In this document: in pieces, positions 17,320-25,632 of the stretch | Layout: every line of letters starts with the position of its first letter | Position numbering within the stretch: the first letter of the stretch is position 1 | Origin: Sulfitobacter sp. HI0040 | GTDB taxonomy: Bacteria > Pseudomonadota > Alphaproteobacteria > Rhodobacterales > Rhodobacteraceae | Assembly (NCBI RefSeq): GCF_001634885.1 | Contig: NZ_LWEX01000168.1 | Coordinates: 1 to 39,465, forward strand | DNA: 39,465 nucleotides | Direction of reading: 5' to 3' | Notes under the pieces: generated by a model | The model's database searches: none | Seen by the model: only the letters and a program-made list of their open reading frames with translations | Told to the model about the DNA's origin: nothing | Position numbers and translations under genes: made by a program

Positions 17320-18126
17320 TCAGTCCGTCGCTGGCTGCACTGTCTGAGAGACCCGGTCGAAGTGCCGGGTCTCTGTCGTTTCAAAGGTCCTGGTTTCATC
17401 GGCATAGGCGATGCGCGAGATCTCGAAGTAGTCGGGACTGATGTCGATCAGGTTGAAGTCATTCGGCTCCCCCCGCAGGCGAGAGGACAGGCTGGTCCCG
17501 GCATGAAGCTGAACCGCCGCACCCCCTTCTTCGCCGCGGGCGAATTCCCCCACGTGCCAAGTATGAAGATGGCCTGACAGCACCAGATCGGCCCCACAGG
17601 CCAGCAGCTTGTTCAGCGCGCGATCCGCCCCCGGGATCGGTCGCTTCTTCGTCTCCTGCGGATGATTGAGCGGGTGGTGGGCCACAAGTATGCGGGCCTT
17701 GTGGTCATCCACACCTTCCAGCGCCCGGCAGGCCTTGCGGATTCGCCTGTCGCTCATCCTGCCTGTTTGCCAGCTGAGCGGGTCGACGGTGTTAACCCCG
17801 ATCACGGTATAATCTTCGCCTTCGTGGATCGGGGTGAGATCCCGTGCGATGAATTTCTTGAAATAGCGCCATGGCAGGAAGAAGCGGGTCAGCGGGCGGT
17901 GGATCGGTACGTCATGGTTCCCCGGCACGCAGAGAACGGGTGCCTCCACGCGATCGATGAACCGCCGGGCAGAGGCAAATTCGGTCGCCCGGGCGCGCTG
18001 GGTCAGGTCCCCCGAGATCGCGACCATATCGGCAGAGAGACGGTTTACCGCATCCAACAGCGGTTCGAGGAGATCGGGCCTGTCCTTTCCGAAATGCAGG
18101 TCGGACAGGTGAACGATACGGCTCAT
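17320..18126 (-). CDS. Metallophosphoesterase (calcineurin-like, CpdA-like)
   Basis: 268 residues. The five calcineurin-type metal motifs are all seen: DLHFG (D-x-H), AISGDLTQ (GD), VPGNHDVP (GNHD), LVAHHP (H) and SGHLHTWH (GH-x-H). This class includes cyclic nucleotide phosphodiesterases (CpdA) and UDP-sugar or other phosphohydrolases. The start ATG 18126 overlaps the stop of the lipid kinase gene by four bases, so it is the second gene of a pair. Its stop is directly against infB. A lipid kinase partner suggests a lipid-related phosphatase; that is inference. Confidence 0.88.
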   Translation of the reverse strand: MSRIVHLSDLHFGKDRPDLLEPLLDAVNRLSADMVAISGDLTQRARATEFASARRFIDRVEAPVLCVPGNHDVPIHRPLTRFFLPWRYFKKFIARDLTPIHEGEDYTVIGVNTVDPLSWQTGRMSDRRIRKACRALEGVDDHKARILVAHHPLNHPQETKKRPIPGADRALNKLLACGADLVLSGHLHTWHVGEFARGEEGGAAVQLHAGTSLSSRLRGEPNDFNLIDISPDYFEISRIAYADETRTFETTETRHFDRVSQTVQPATD

Positions 18127-19040
18127 CTTGTTTGCTCCTTTCGCCCAGACGGCACCAGCACGTCGAGCTTGTCTTGCGATAACGTCAGGCGGAAGGGGCC
18201 GCGCATCTTGTCCAGCTCTCCGTCCCGCGCCACGTGCCGGCGCTTGCGCGCCATTTCGATCCTGATGTCCTTGCCGCAGTGGAGTTCATAATCCACCTTT
18301 TTACGGGCCATTCCCACGGCAAGGGCGAGTGCCAGCTTCAACATGCCCCAGCGATCGGTGTCCGGGGCGACGAGTAGCACCATTTCGCCTGCAGCGATGC
18401 AATCGGCGCCGCCCAGTGCCATCTGCTCAAGCTGGAAGGCGTTGTTGACGGCGAAGATCAGCGGTGTGCGGTAGCGATGTTTCGTGCCGTCCACCGTCAC
18501 GGTCAGCCGCATGGGGGCCCGCAGGGTGGCGAGCGCCTTGATCACCGACCAATAGGCGGCGACACGGCTTCGCCCCCAACGATGATAGATGCCTTCCCGG
18601 GTTTGCAGGATTGCGGGATAGGCGCCCAGGCTGGCATTGTTGAGGAATACGCGGTCGTTGATCCGCGCGACCTTGGTCAGTTCGGTTTCCCCGGACAGGA
18701 TAACCTGAACGGCGGCGTCGATGTCTTCGGGTATGTCGAGCGACCGGGCGAAATAGTTGAAGGTGCCGGAGGGGATGATCCCCATCTTGCGCCCCGTCCC
18801 GACGACCAGTTCGGATACACCGCAAACCGTCCCGTCACCGCCCGCGACGACGATGGTGGCATCTTCGGTCTGCAGGGCTTTGCGCGTCACTTCTGCGAGG
18901 CTGTTTTCCTTGCCGAATTCCAACACCTCCAGCGTGGCGCCGTGTTGGGCAAACAACCGACGGATACGATCCACCCGGCTCTCCGCATCCTGCTTGCCGG
19001 AGCGGCGATTGATGATCAGGATATAGGTGTCCGCTTGCAT
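18123..19040 (-). CDS. Diacylglycerol kinase-family lipid kinase (YegS/LCB5-like)
   Basis: 305 residues. DAGK catalytic features: N-terminal LIINRRSGKQDAESRVDRIR, the GGDGTV motif (VVAGGDGTVCGVSELVVG) and IPSGTFNYFARSLDIP, then a C-terminal sandwich domain (NNAFQLEQMALGGADCIAAG). The usual IPLGT is IPSGT here, as in YegS-type enzymes. It would phosphorylate diacylglycerol, phosphatidylglycerol or a sphingoid-type lipid in the membrane. The first gene of the pair with the metallophosphoesterase. The start 19040 is well placed, with 99 bases to the next upstream gene, mutT. Confidence 0.9.
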   Translation of the reverse strand: MQADTYILIINRRSGKQDAESRVDRIRRLFAQHGATLEVLEFGKENSLAEVTRKALQTEDATIVVAGGDGTVCGVSELVVGTGRKMGIIPSGTFNYFARSLDIPEDIDAAVQVILSGETELTKVARINDRVFLNNASLGAYPAILQTREGIYHRWGRSRVAAYWSVIKALATLRAPMRLTVTVDGTKHRYRTPLIFAVNNAFQLEQMALGGADCIAAGEMVLLVAPDTDRWGMLKLALALAVGMARKKVDYELHCGKDIRIEMARKRRHVARDGELDKMRGPFRLTLSQDKLDVLVPSGRKEQTR

Positions 19041-19139
19041 CGAATGTTCTGCCCCATGCTTCGATCCTCAACGCTGCAGACGCAGAATGGTTCAGGAACG
19101 ATAGGGCGGAAAGGGAAGACCGTGCGGCCCGTGAAACCG

Positions 19140-19538
19140 TCAGAGCCAGTCGCGCAGGATGGGGATAAGCGGCAGGTCGGCGGGGGGCATCGGGTAGGAT
19201 CTAAGGTCCAGCGGCCGCACCCATTTCAGCGCCTGCCCTTCAAGGCCGCGCGGAATGCCTTCCCATTTTCGGCAGGCAAAAAGCGGCATGAGCAGATGAA
19301 AGCTTTCGTAGCTGTGGCTCGCAAAGGTCAACGGGGCAAGACAGGACGCCCAGGTACCGATGCCCAGCTCTTCCTGCAATTCACGGATCAGCGCCGCTTC
19401 GGGCGTTTCGCCGGGTTCGATCTTTCCACCCGGGAATTCCCAAAGGCCCGCCATGGACTTGCCTTCGGGCCTTTGGGTCAGCAATACGCGGCCGTCAGGA
19501 TCGATGAGCGCGACGGCCGCGACCGTGACAGTTTTCAC
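19140..19538 (-). CDS. mutT: 8-oxo-dGTP diphosphatase, Nudix family
   Basis: 132 residues. The Nudix box is GGKIEPGETPEAALIRELQE plus EL (about residues 36-58), matching GX5EX7REUXEE. N-terminal TVTVAAVALIDPDGRVLLTQ and the substrate-like PEGKSMAGLWEFPGG match MutT, which hydrolyses oxidised dGTP to stop mutations. The third gene of a run on the minus strand: its ATG (19538) overlaps the argJ stop (19535) by four bases. An older view would call it a general Nudix hydrolase, but the length and GLWEFPGG favour MutT. Confidence 0.92.
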   Translation of the reverse strand: MKTVTVAAVALIDPDGRVLLTQRPEGKSMAGLWEFPGGKIEPGETPEAALIRELQEELGIGTWASCLAPLTFASHSYESFHLLMPLFACRKWEGIPRGLEGQALKWVRPLDLRSYPMPPADLPLIPILRDWL

Positions 19539-20761
19539 GAGCGGTAATCGGCGTTGATGTCGATATAGCCGTGCGTGAGATCGCAGGTCCAGACGGTGGC
19601 CGTCCCATCGCCTAGGCCGAGGTCTACGCCGATGTTGATCTCTTCGCCCTTCATATGCCTGGCCGCCGCCTCTTCGGAATAGTCGGGGCTGCGCCAGCCT
19701 TCCTTTGCGACTTCGACATCACCGAACCGGATCGCGATGCGATCCCGGTCGGCGGCTGCGCCCGATTTGCCGATGGCCATGACAACCCGCCCCCAGTTGG
19801 GATCCTGACCGGCGATTGCTGTCTTGATCAGTGGCGAATTGGCGATGGACAGGGCATGGACCTTTGCATCGGAATCGCTGGCTGCGCCGGATACGGTGAT
19901 CTCGACGAACTTGGTCGCACCCTCGCCGTCGCGCACCACCTGATGCGCCAGATCCCGCATGATCCGGTGAACCGCCTGATCGAAGGCGTCGCTTTCGCTC
20001 ACATCGACGCCCGAGGCGCCCGTGGCGGCCATCAGCAGCGTGTCCGAGGTGGAGGTGTCGCTGTCGACCGTGATGCAGTTGAAGGTCCGTTCCGTATGTT
20101 CCGAAACGATGTGCTGCAGATCGGCCAGGCCGATTTTCGCATCCGTGAAGATATAGACCAGCATCGTCGCCATATCGGGCGCGATCATGCCCGAACCCTT
20201 GGCGATACCGGCGATGCGCACTTCCTTGCCGTCGACCTCGATGGTTTCCCGGGCACCCTTGGGGAAGGTATCGGTGGTCATGATGGCCTTCGCGGCTTCG
20301 GCGATGCCGCCCGCGTCCTGATCCGCCTTGAGGCTATCGAGAGCGGCGATGACCCTGTCGTGGGGCAGCGGTTCACCGATCACCCCGGTCGAAGAGGTAA
20401 AGACCCGCGCCTGCGGGATGCCACAGGTTTCCGCGACGGCGGCGGTGATCGCCTCCACCGAGGTGACACCGCTGCGGCCCGTGAAGGCATTGGCATTGCC
20501 CGAATTCACGAGGATGGCGGCACCTTCATCAGAGGTGCCGCCGATCTTGGCCTGACAATCCAGTACCGGGGCGGCCCGCGTGGCGGAGCGGGTGAAAGCC
20601 CCCGCCACCACACTTCCGGGGGCGAGCAGGGCCAGCATCACGTCGGTACGGTCCTTGTAGCGCACGCCTGCAGCGGCGGTCGCAAAGGTCACCCCTTCGA
20701 TGACGGGAAGATCGGGAAAGCTGGCCGGGGCCAGCGGCGATACGGCCAGCTTCTTTCCCAT
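19535..20761 (-). CDS. argJ: Bifunctional glutamate N-acetyltransferase / amino-acid N-acetyltransferase
   Basis: 408-residue arginine biosynthesis enzyme. It transfers acetyl from acetylornithine to glutamate, or uses acetyl-CoA in bifunctional types. The self-cleavage site is IAPDMATMLVYIFTD, where the protein is cut between Ala198 and Thr199 and Thr199 becomes the nucleophile. Other marks are ILVNSGNANAFTGRSG, ITVDSDTSTSDTLLMAATG and NWGRVVMAIGKSGA. Length is standard. It is the middle gene between ppiC (3-base gap) and mutT (4-base overlap), one operon. Whether it is mono- or bifunctional cannot be told from the sequence. Confidence 0.96.
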   Translation of the reverse strand: MGKKLAVSPLAPASFPDLPVIEGVTFATAAAGVRYKDRTDVMLALLAPGSVVAGAFTRSATRAAPVLDCQAKIGGTSDEGAAILVNSGNANAFTGRSGVTSVEAITAAVAETCGIPQARVFTSSTGVIGEPLPHDRVIAALDSLKADQDAGGIAEAAKAIMTTDTFPKGARETIEVDGKEVRIAGIAKGSGMIAPDMATMLVYIFTDAKIGLADLQHIVSEHTERTFNCITVDSDTSTSDTLLMAATGASGVDVSESDAFDQAVHRIMRDLAHQVVRDGEGATKFVEITVSGAASDSDAKVHALSIANSPLIKTAIAGQDPNWGRVVMAIGKSGAAADRDRIAIRFGDVEVAKEGWRSPDYSEEAAARHMKGEEINIGVDLGLGDGTATVWTCDLTHGYIDINADYRS

Positions 20762-20764
20762 GGA

Positions 20765-21619
20765 TTACTCCAGCAATTCGGTCTGCTTCAGGACCGCGGG
20801 ATCGATGCTTTCGACATCCTTGCGGTCGACATCCGCAGCCTCTGCCAGACGCTCGATCTCGGCCTGAAGGGTCTCTTGGCGCAACTGGTTTTCGATATCG
20901 GTGCGCACGTCCTCCAGCGCGGGGGCCTCGGCGGTGCGGGTTTCGTTCAGCTTGATCACATGCCAGCCGAACTGGGTTTGGACCGGCTCGGAAACCTCGC
21001 CGGGTTCAAGCTCCACCACCGCTGCTTCGAAGGCAGGAACCATCGCGCCCTTGCCGAACCAGCCCAGCGAGCCGCCACCGGGGCCGGATGGGCCGGTCGA
21101 CTTTTCCTTTGCGGTCTCGACGAAATCGGCACCGCCCTTGACGGTTTCCATGATCTCGCGCGCCTCTTCCTCGGTTTCCACGAGGATATGGGAGGCGTTG
21201 AATTCCTGCTCAGGCTCGGCGCTTCCGAACTGTTCGTCATAGGCGGCCTGAACATCGGCCTCGGGCAGGGGATCGGCCATCATCTTTTCGATCACTTCGC
21301 CTGCGGTGAGCGAACGCTTCTCGTTCTCCAGCGACAGTGTGACGCGGGCGGGCAGGTCGCCCTCAAACGTATCGGCCAGCGCGGCCTGCTGAATGAGCTG
21401 GTCGAGGATGCCGGTAAACAGCACGTCGTCCGGCAGTTCCTGATACTGCGGAGGCAGCGCGGCACGGGCCACGATCATGTGGCCCACGGTGATGTCCGTT
21501 CCGTTAACGGTGGCGACGACGGTATCGGCCTTTGGGCCTGCGTCATCCTGCGCGGCGAGCGGCAGTGCGAGTACGGTAGCGACAGCAGCTGTCGCCAGAA
21601 GTTTGAAAGGTTTGTGCAT
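20765..21619 (-). CDS. Parvulin-type peptidyl-prolyl cis-trans isomerase, exported
   Basis: 284 residues. A signal peptide runs MHKPFKLLATAAVATVLALP with an Ala-x-Ala cleavage near residue 24. The N-terminal helical chaperone part (residues 30-135) precedes a parvulin domain with SHILVETEEEAREIMETVKG, DFVETAKEKSTGPSGPGGG and FGKGAMVPAFEAAVVELEPG ending QFGWHVIKLNE. It should fold periplasmic or outer-membrane proteins, as SurA/PrsA do. I chose ATG 21619 over 21655: the shorter form starts directly with the signal peptide. It heads the operon with argJ and mutT and lies divergent from secA, which fits a link between export and folding. Confidence 0.92.
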   Translation of the reverse strand: MHKPFKLLATAAVATVLALPLAAQDDAGPKADTVVATVNGTDITVGHMIVARAALPPQYQELPDDVLFTGILDQLIQQAALADTFEGDLPARVTLSLENEKRSLTAGEVIEKMMADPLPEADVQAAYDEQFGSAEPEQEFNASHILVETEEEAREIMETVKGGADFVETAKEKSTGPSGPGGGSLGWFGKGAMVPAFEAAVVELEPGEVSEPVQTQFGWHVIKLNETRTAEAPALEDVRTDIENQLRQETLQAEIERLAEAADVDRKDVESIDPAVLKQTELLE

Positions 21620-21657
21620 GAAGAGTCCTATCGGTTCGATCGTTACGGGCTGCAACG

Positions 21658-21686
21658 TTGACAGTGTTTATCGCGCCCCTTACATC
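21658..21686 (+). promoter_or_regulatory. Sigma-70 promoter of secA
   Basis: A perfect TTGACA (21658-21663) and TACATC (21681-21686) are separated by 17 bases. The start point would be near 21693, leaving a leader of about 100 bases. An inverted repeat CGCCC-TAT-GGGCG (21686-21698) covers the predicted start point. Confidence 0.6.
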
Positions 21687-21792
21687 GCCCTATGGGCGCG
21701 GCCCGGGGGGCGGTTCCCCTTCTACTTAGGGACCGAAACGCCGCTGGGCAAGCGGATCACCGCAAGACATCAGAAGTTCGTCTGGAGAGTAC

Positions 21793-24504
21793 ATGCTGGG
21801 TATCGGAACAATCGCCAAAAAGGTCTTCGGGACGCCGAATGATCGCAAAATCAAGGCGACGCGCCCGCTGGTCGAACGGATCAACGCGCTGGAACCTGAG
21901 TTCGAGAAGCTCAGCGACGATCAGATCAAGGAAAAGACGCAGGAATTCGCCCGCCGCGCCGAAGAGGGCGAAAGCCTTGATGATCTGCTGCCCGAAGCCT
22001 TCGCCAACTGCCGCGAAGCCGCCCGGCGTACGCTGGGCCTGCGGGCGTTCGACACACAGCTCATGGGCGGGATTTTCCTGCATCAGGGCAATATCGCCGA
22101 GCAGAAGACCGGCGAAGGCAAGACGCTGACCGCGACATTCGCCGCCTATCTCAACGCGCTTACCGGCAAGGGCGTGCATATTGTTACGGTGAACGAATAC
22201 CTCGCAAAGCGCGATGCCGAATGGATGGGCAAGGTTTTCGGTGCGCTGGGGCTGACCACCGGCGTCGCATGGTCCGGCATGTCCGAAGACGACAAGCGCG
22301 CGGCCTATGCCTCCGATATCACCTATGCGACGAACAATGAGCTTGGCTTCGATTACCTGCGGGACAACATGAAGCCCGAGCTGAGCCAGATTTTCCAGAA
22401 GCATCACAATTTCGCCATCGTGGACGAGGTCGACAGCATCCTGATTGACGAAGCGCGGACACCGCTGATCATTTCCGGCCCCTCGCAGGACCGGTCAGAG
22501 ATGTACAGCATCATCGACAAGCTGATTCCGTCGCTCCAGCCCGAGCACTACGAGCTGGACGAAAAGACCCGCAACGTGACCTTTACCGACGAGGGTAACG
22601 AGTTTCTGGAAGAGAAGCTGCGGGCCCACGAGCTGATCGAGGAAGGCCAGAGCCTGTACGATCCCGAAAGCACCACGATCGTTCATCACGTCAATCAGGG
22701 TCTGCGGGCCCACAAGCTGTTCCAGCGGGACAAGGACTACATCGTCCGCGACGGCGAAGTCATGCTGATCGATGAATTCACCGGCCGCATGATGCAGGGC
22801 CGCCGCCTGTCCGACGGATTGCATCAGGCGATCGAGGCCAAGGAAGGCGTCAAGATCCAGCCCGAGAACGTGACCCTCGCCAGTGTGACGTTCCAGAACT
22901 ACTTCCGCCTTTACGACAAGCTCGCCGGGATGACCGGGACGGCCCTGACCGAAGCGGACGAGTTCATGGAAATCTACGGGCTCGGCGTTGTCGAAGTGCC
23001 GACCAACGTGCCCGTGGCGCGCGAGGACGAAGACGATCAGGTCTACCGCACCGCGCGCGAGAAATACGAGGCGATGATCGAAAAGGTGAAGGAGGCCAAT
23101 GAAAAGGGTCAACCCGCGCTGGTGGGAACGACCTCTATCGAGAAATCCGAGATGCTGAGCAATCTGCTGAAGGAGGCGGGGATTCCGCACAATGTCCTGA
23201 ACGCGCGCCAGCACGAACAGGAAGCCCAGATCGTGGCCGATGCCGGCAAGCTGGGGGCGGTCACCATCGCCACCAACATGGCCGGTCGGGGCACCGACAT
23301 CCAGCTTGGCGGCAACGTCGAGATGAAGGTGCTGGAAGCGCTTGCCGCCGATCCTGAGGCGGACCCCGTCGAGGTGCGTAACCGGATCGAGGCGGAACAT
23401 GCGGACGAAAAACAGAAGGTGATCGAGGCGGGCGGCCTCTATGTGCTGGCCTCCGAACGGCATGAAAGCCGTCGGATCGATAACCAGCTGCGCGGTCGGT
23501 CGGGTCGTCAGGGGGACCCGGGGCGGTCGTCCTTCTTCCTGTCGCTCGAAGACGACCTGATGCGCATCTTCGGCTCTGAACGGCTGGAAAAGGTGCTGAC
23601 GACCCTTGGCCTGAAAGAGGGTGAGGCGATCGTTCACCCTTGGGTCAACAAGTCGCTGGAGCGGGCGCAGGCCAAGGTCGAAGGCCGTAACTTCGACATC
23701 CGCAAGCAACTGCTGAAGTTCGACGACGTGATGAACGAACAGCGCAAGGTCATCTTCGGCCAGCGTCGTGACATCATGGAAGCCGCCGATCTGAACGAGA
23801 TCGTCACCGATATGCGGGAGCAGGTCATCGACGACCTGATCGACACCTACATGCCGCCCCGGACCTATGCCGACCAGTGGGACGGCGAAGGGTTCCAGCA
23901 GGCCGTGGTCGAGAAACTGAACATCAACCTGCCCGTGGCCGAATGGTGCGACGAGGACGGTGTCGATGACGAGGTCATCCGCGAGCGCCTGACAGAGGCA
24001 ACATCGCGGATGATGTCCGAAAAGGCGGAAGCCTTCGGCGCGGAAAACATGCGCAACATCGAAAAGCAAATTCTGCTTCAGGCCATCGACAGCAAGTGGC
24101 GCGAACACCTGCTGACGCTGGAGCATCTGCGGTCTGTCGTGGGCTTCCGCGGCTACGCCCAGCGGGATCCGCTGAACGAATACAAGAACGAATCCTTCCA
24201 GCTCTTCGAGACCATGCTGGACAGTCTTCGCGAAGAAGTAACGCAGAAGCTGTGCCGTGTGCGCCCCATGTCCGCCGACGAACAGCGCGAGATGATGGAA
24301 GAGATGGCCGCCCGGCAAGCCGCGGTTCAGGCCGCCGCGAAGGCGGCGGGCCAGCCCGAAGATTCTGCGGGGGCGACCGATGGTTCCGCCCGCGAAGGCT
24401 TTGACGAGAACGATCCCACGACTTGGGGAAACCCCGGGCGGAACGATGAATGCCCATGCGGATCGGGGAAGAAATTCAAGCATTGCCACGGCAAGGTCGC
24501 CTGA
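21793..24504 (+). CDS. secA: Preprotein translocase ATPase SecA
   Basis: 903-residue motor that pushes unfolded preproteins through SecYEG. Walker A is GEGKT (residues 107-111), Walker B-type DEVDS at 211-215, with the GMTGTA and [14 protein letters not shown] helicase motifs and [20 protein letters not shown]. The C-terminal zinc motif is [13 protein letters not shown] (Cys887, Cys889, Cys898, His899), which binds SecB and lipid. Length is normal. ATG 21793 follows GGAGAG. It has its own strong promoter and is divergent from the periplasmic chaperone gene. The following gene pair may be regulated with it, but a terminator separates them. Confidence 0.98.
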   Translation: MLGIGTIAKKVFGTPNDRKIKATRPLVERINALEPEFEKLSDDQIKEKTQEFARRAEEGESLDDLLPEAFANCREAARRTLGLRAFDTQLMGGIFLHQGNIAEQKTGEGKTLTATFAAYLNALTGKGVHIVTVNEYLAKRDAEWMGKVFGALGLTTGVAWSGMSEDDKRAAYASDITYATNNELGFDYLRDNMKPELSQIFQKHHNFAIVDEVDSILIDEARTPLIISGPSQDRSEMYSIIDKLIPSLQPEHYELDEKTRNVTFTDEGNEFLEEKLRAHELIEEGQSLYDPESTTIVHHVNQGLRAHKLFQRDKDYIVRDGEVMLIDEFTGRMMQGRRLSDGLHQAIEAKEGVKIQPENVTLASVTFQNYFRLYDKLAGMTGTALTEADEFMEIYGLGVVEVPTNVPVAREDEDDQVYRTAREKYEAMIEKVKEANEKGQPALVGTTSIEKSEMLSNLLKEAGIPHNVLNARQHEQEAQIVADAGKLGAVTIATNMAGRGTDIQLGGNVEMKVLEALAADPEADPVEVRNRIEAEHADEKQKVIEAGGLYVLASERHESRRIDNQLRGRSGRQGDPGRSSFFLSLEDDLMRIFGSERLEKVLTTLGLKEGEAIVHPWVNKSLERAQAKVEGRNFDIRKQLLKFDDVMNEQRKVIFGQRRDIMEAADLNEIVTDMREQVIDDLIDTYMPPRTYADQWDGEGFQQAVVEKLNINLPVAEWCDEDGVDDEVIRERLTEATSRMMSEKAEAFGAENMRNIEKQILLQAIDSKWREHLLTLEHLRSVVGFRGYAQRDPLNEYKNESFQLFETMLDSLREEVTQKLCRVRPMSADEQREMMEEMAARQAAVQAAAKAAGQPEDSAGATDGSAREGFDENDPTTWGNPGRNDECPCGSGKKFKHCHGKVA

Positions 24505-24508
24505 CACA

Positions 24509-24546
24509 GGGCGCCTTTCTGTCGCCCGACGCCGGGCGCCTTTCTT
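24509..24546 (+). terminator. secA terminator with 12-base direct repeat
   Basis: The stem CGCCCG (24523-24528) pairs with CGGGCG (24533-24538) around ACGC, followed by CCTTTCTTTC. The sequence GGGCGCCTTTCT occurs twice, starting at 24509 and 24534, so the region looks like a partly duplicated terminator. Confidence 0.7.
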
Positions 24547-24590
24547 TCGTCAAAGACTCCTCATACGGCGGCCATCATCGTCGGCGATAA

Positions 24591-24617
24591 CCTATCGTTA
24601 ACACTTTTGTTGATAGG
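24591..24617 (+). promoter_or_regulatory. Inverted repeat over the ribosome binding site of the secA-adjacent gene
   Basis: CCTATC (24591-24596) pairs with GATAGG (24612-24617). Allowing a three-base bulge, AAC and GTT extend it. The right arm includes part of the AGGGA ribosome binding sequence that precedes ATG 24629, so the hairpin could hide it. Confidence 0.4.
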
Positions 24618-24628
24618 GAATTCGCCCC

Positions 24629-25615
24629 ATGCCAAATCAAAAGGAAATTCTGACCACCGTCGGTGCCTTGGTCGTTGCGGCCGGTATCGGCTTTGCGATG
24701 CAAAGCTCTGCCACGGCTGATCGGTTCTATGGCCCCGGAGAGCAGGCGCAGATACCCTCCTCCGCCGGGTTCGCCAATTCCAGCGATGCCCTGCTGGAGG
24801 TAGAGGGGATCACCCTCACCTCTGCCGAATTCGACGCGATCGTCGCCTCCCCCGCTGCTGAATCGCAGGTCATCCCCGCAGCCGCGCCCCAGGCCCTGCC
24901 GGAACCCACGCCGCCCGCAACACTGCCGGGGCTGGACTGCACCGTAACCGCCGATGCGCGGGCGAAGGCAGCCGCGATGGTTCAGCTGAGCATGTCCGCC
25001 CCTTGCCTGCCGAACGAACGGCTGACGATCCATCACAACGGAATGATCTTCACCCAGACCACCTCCGCCGAGGGAGAACTTGATATCACGGTCCCGGCGC
25101 TCGCCCGGGATGCGGTTTTCATCCTTGCCTTTTCCAGCGGTGATGGCGCCGTCGCACAGGCCACCGTGGAGGATCTGGAAGACTTCAACCGCGTCGTCGT
25201 GCAATGGCGCGGGGACATGGGGTTTCAGATCCATGCACGCGAATTCGGCGCGGCCTATGGGAGCGAAGGCCATGTCTGGTCCGGCGCGCCGCGCGATCTG
25301 ACCGCGGCGATCACCGGGGCAGGCGGCTACATGACGATGAATGGCGACACCCGCGCCGCCGATCCCCTGCTGGCGGAGGTCTATACCTTCCCCAAGATCG
25401 GCACCGGGCGTGACGGGCAGGTTGCCCTGAGCGTCGAAGCGGAAGTGGCCCCTGCCAACTGCGGAACCGAGATCGAGGCGCAATCGCTGGAAATCGGCGG
25501 TGACGGAAAGATCAAATCGCAGGACCTGACGCTGGCGGTGCCGGGTTGTGATGCGCAGGGCAACTTTCTTGTGTTGAATAATCTGCTACAAAACCTGAAA
25601 GTCGCGCAATACTGA
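24629..25615 (+). CDS. Uncharacterised membrane-anchored periplasmic protein (secA-adjacent)
   Basis: 328 residues, not a family whose function I recognise. The N terminus (residues 7-26, LTTVGALVVAAGIGFAMQSS) is a membrane anchor or uncleaved signal with a short cytoplasmic start. After a proline/alanine-rich linker (residues 75-105) comes a mostly beta-predicted body with cysteines at about 111, 130, 274 and 310 that could form two disulfides. Text such as DCTVTADARAKAAAMVQLSM and NRVVVQWRGDMGFQIHAREF is conserved-looking, and codon use matches neighbours. It is 17 bases ahead of an OmpA-domain protein gene, so the pair likely acts together at the cell envelope. An operon role is inferred. 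The SD (GGGA) sits in an inverted repeat. Confidence 0.75.
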   Translation: MPNQKEILTTVGALVVAAGIGFAMQSSATADRFYGPGEQAQIPSSAGFANSSDALLEVEGITLTSAEFDAIVASPAAESQVIPAAAPQALPEPTPPATLPGLDCTVTADARAKAAAMVQLSMSAPCLPNERLTIHHNGMIFTQTTSAEGELDITVPALARDAVFILAFSSGDGAVAQATVEDLEDFNRVVVQWRGDMGFQIHAREFGAAYGSEGHVWSGAPRDLTAAITGAGGYMTMNGDTRAADPLLAEVYTFPKIGTGRDGQVALSVEAEVAPANCGTEIEAQSLEIGGDGKIKSQDLTLAVPGCDAQGNFLVLNNLLQNLKVAQY

Positions 25616-25632
25616 CGCAACGCCGGGGCACC

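Noticed and set aside
19655-21661. Open frame of 668 codons on the plus strand over argJ and the parvulin gene
   Set aside because: It spans two certain genes on the other strand and shows only low-complexity Gly/Arg/His text.
22495-24507. Open frame of 670 codons on the minus strand over secA
   Set aside because: Antisense shadow of secA; Arg/His/Leu-rich without motif, and secA is certain.
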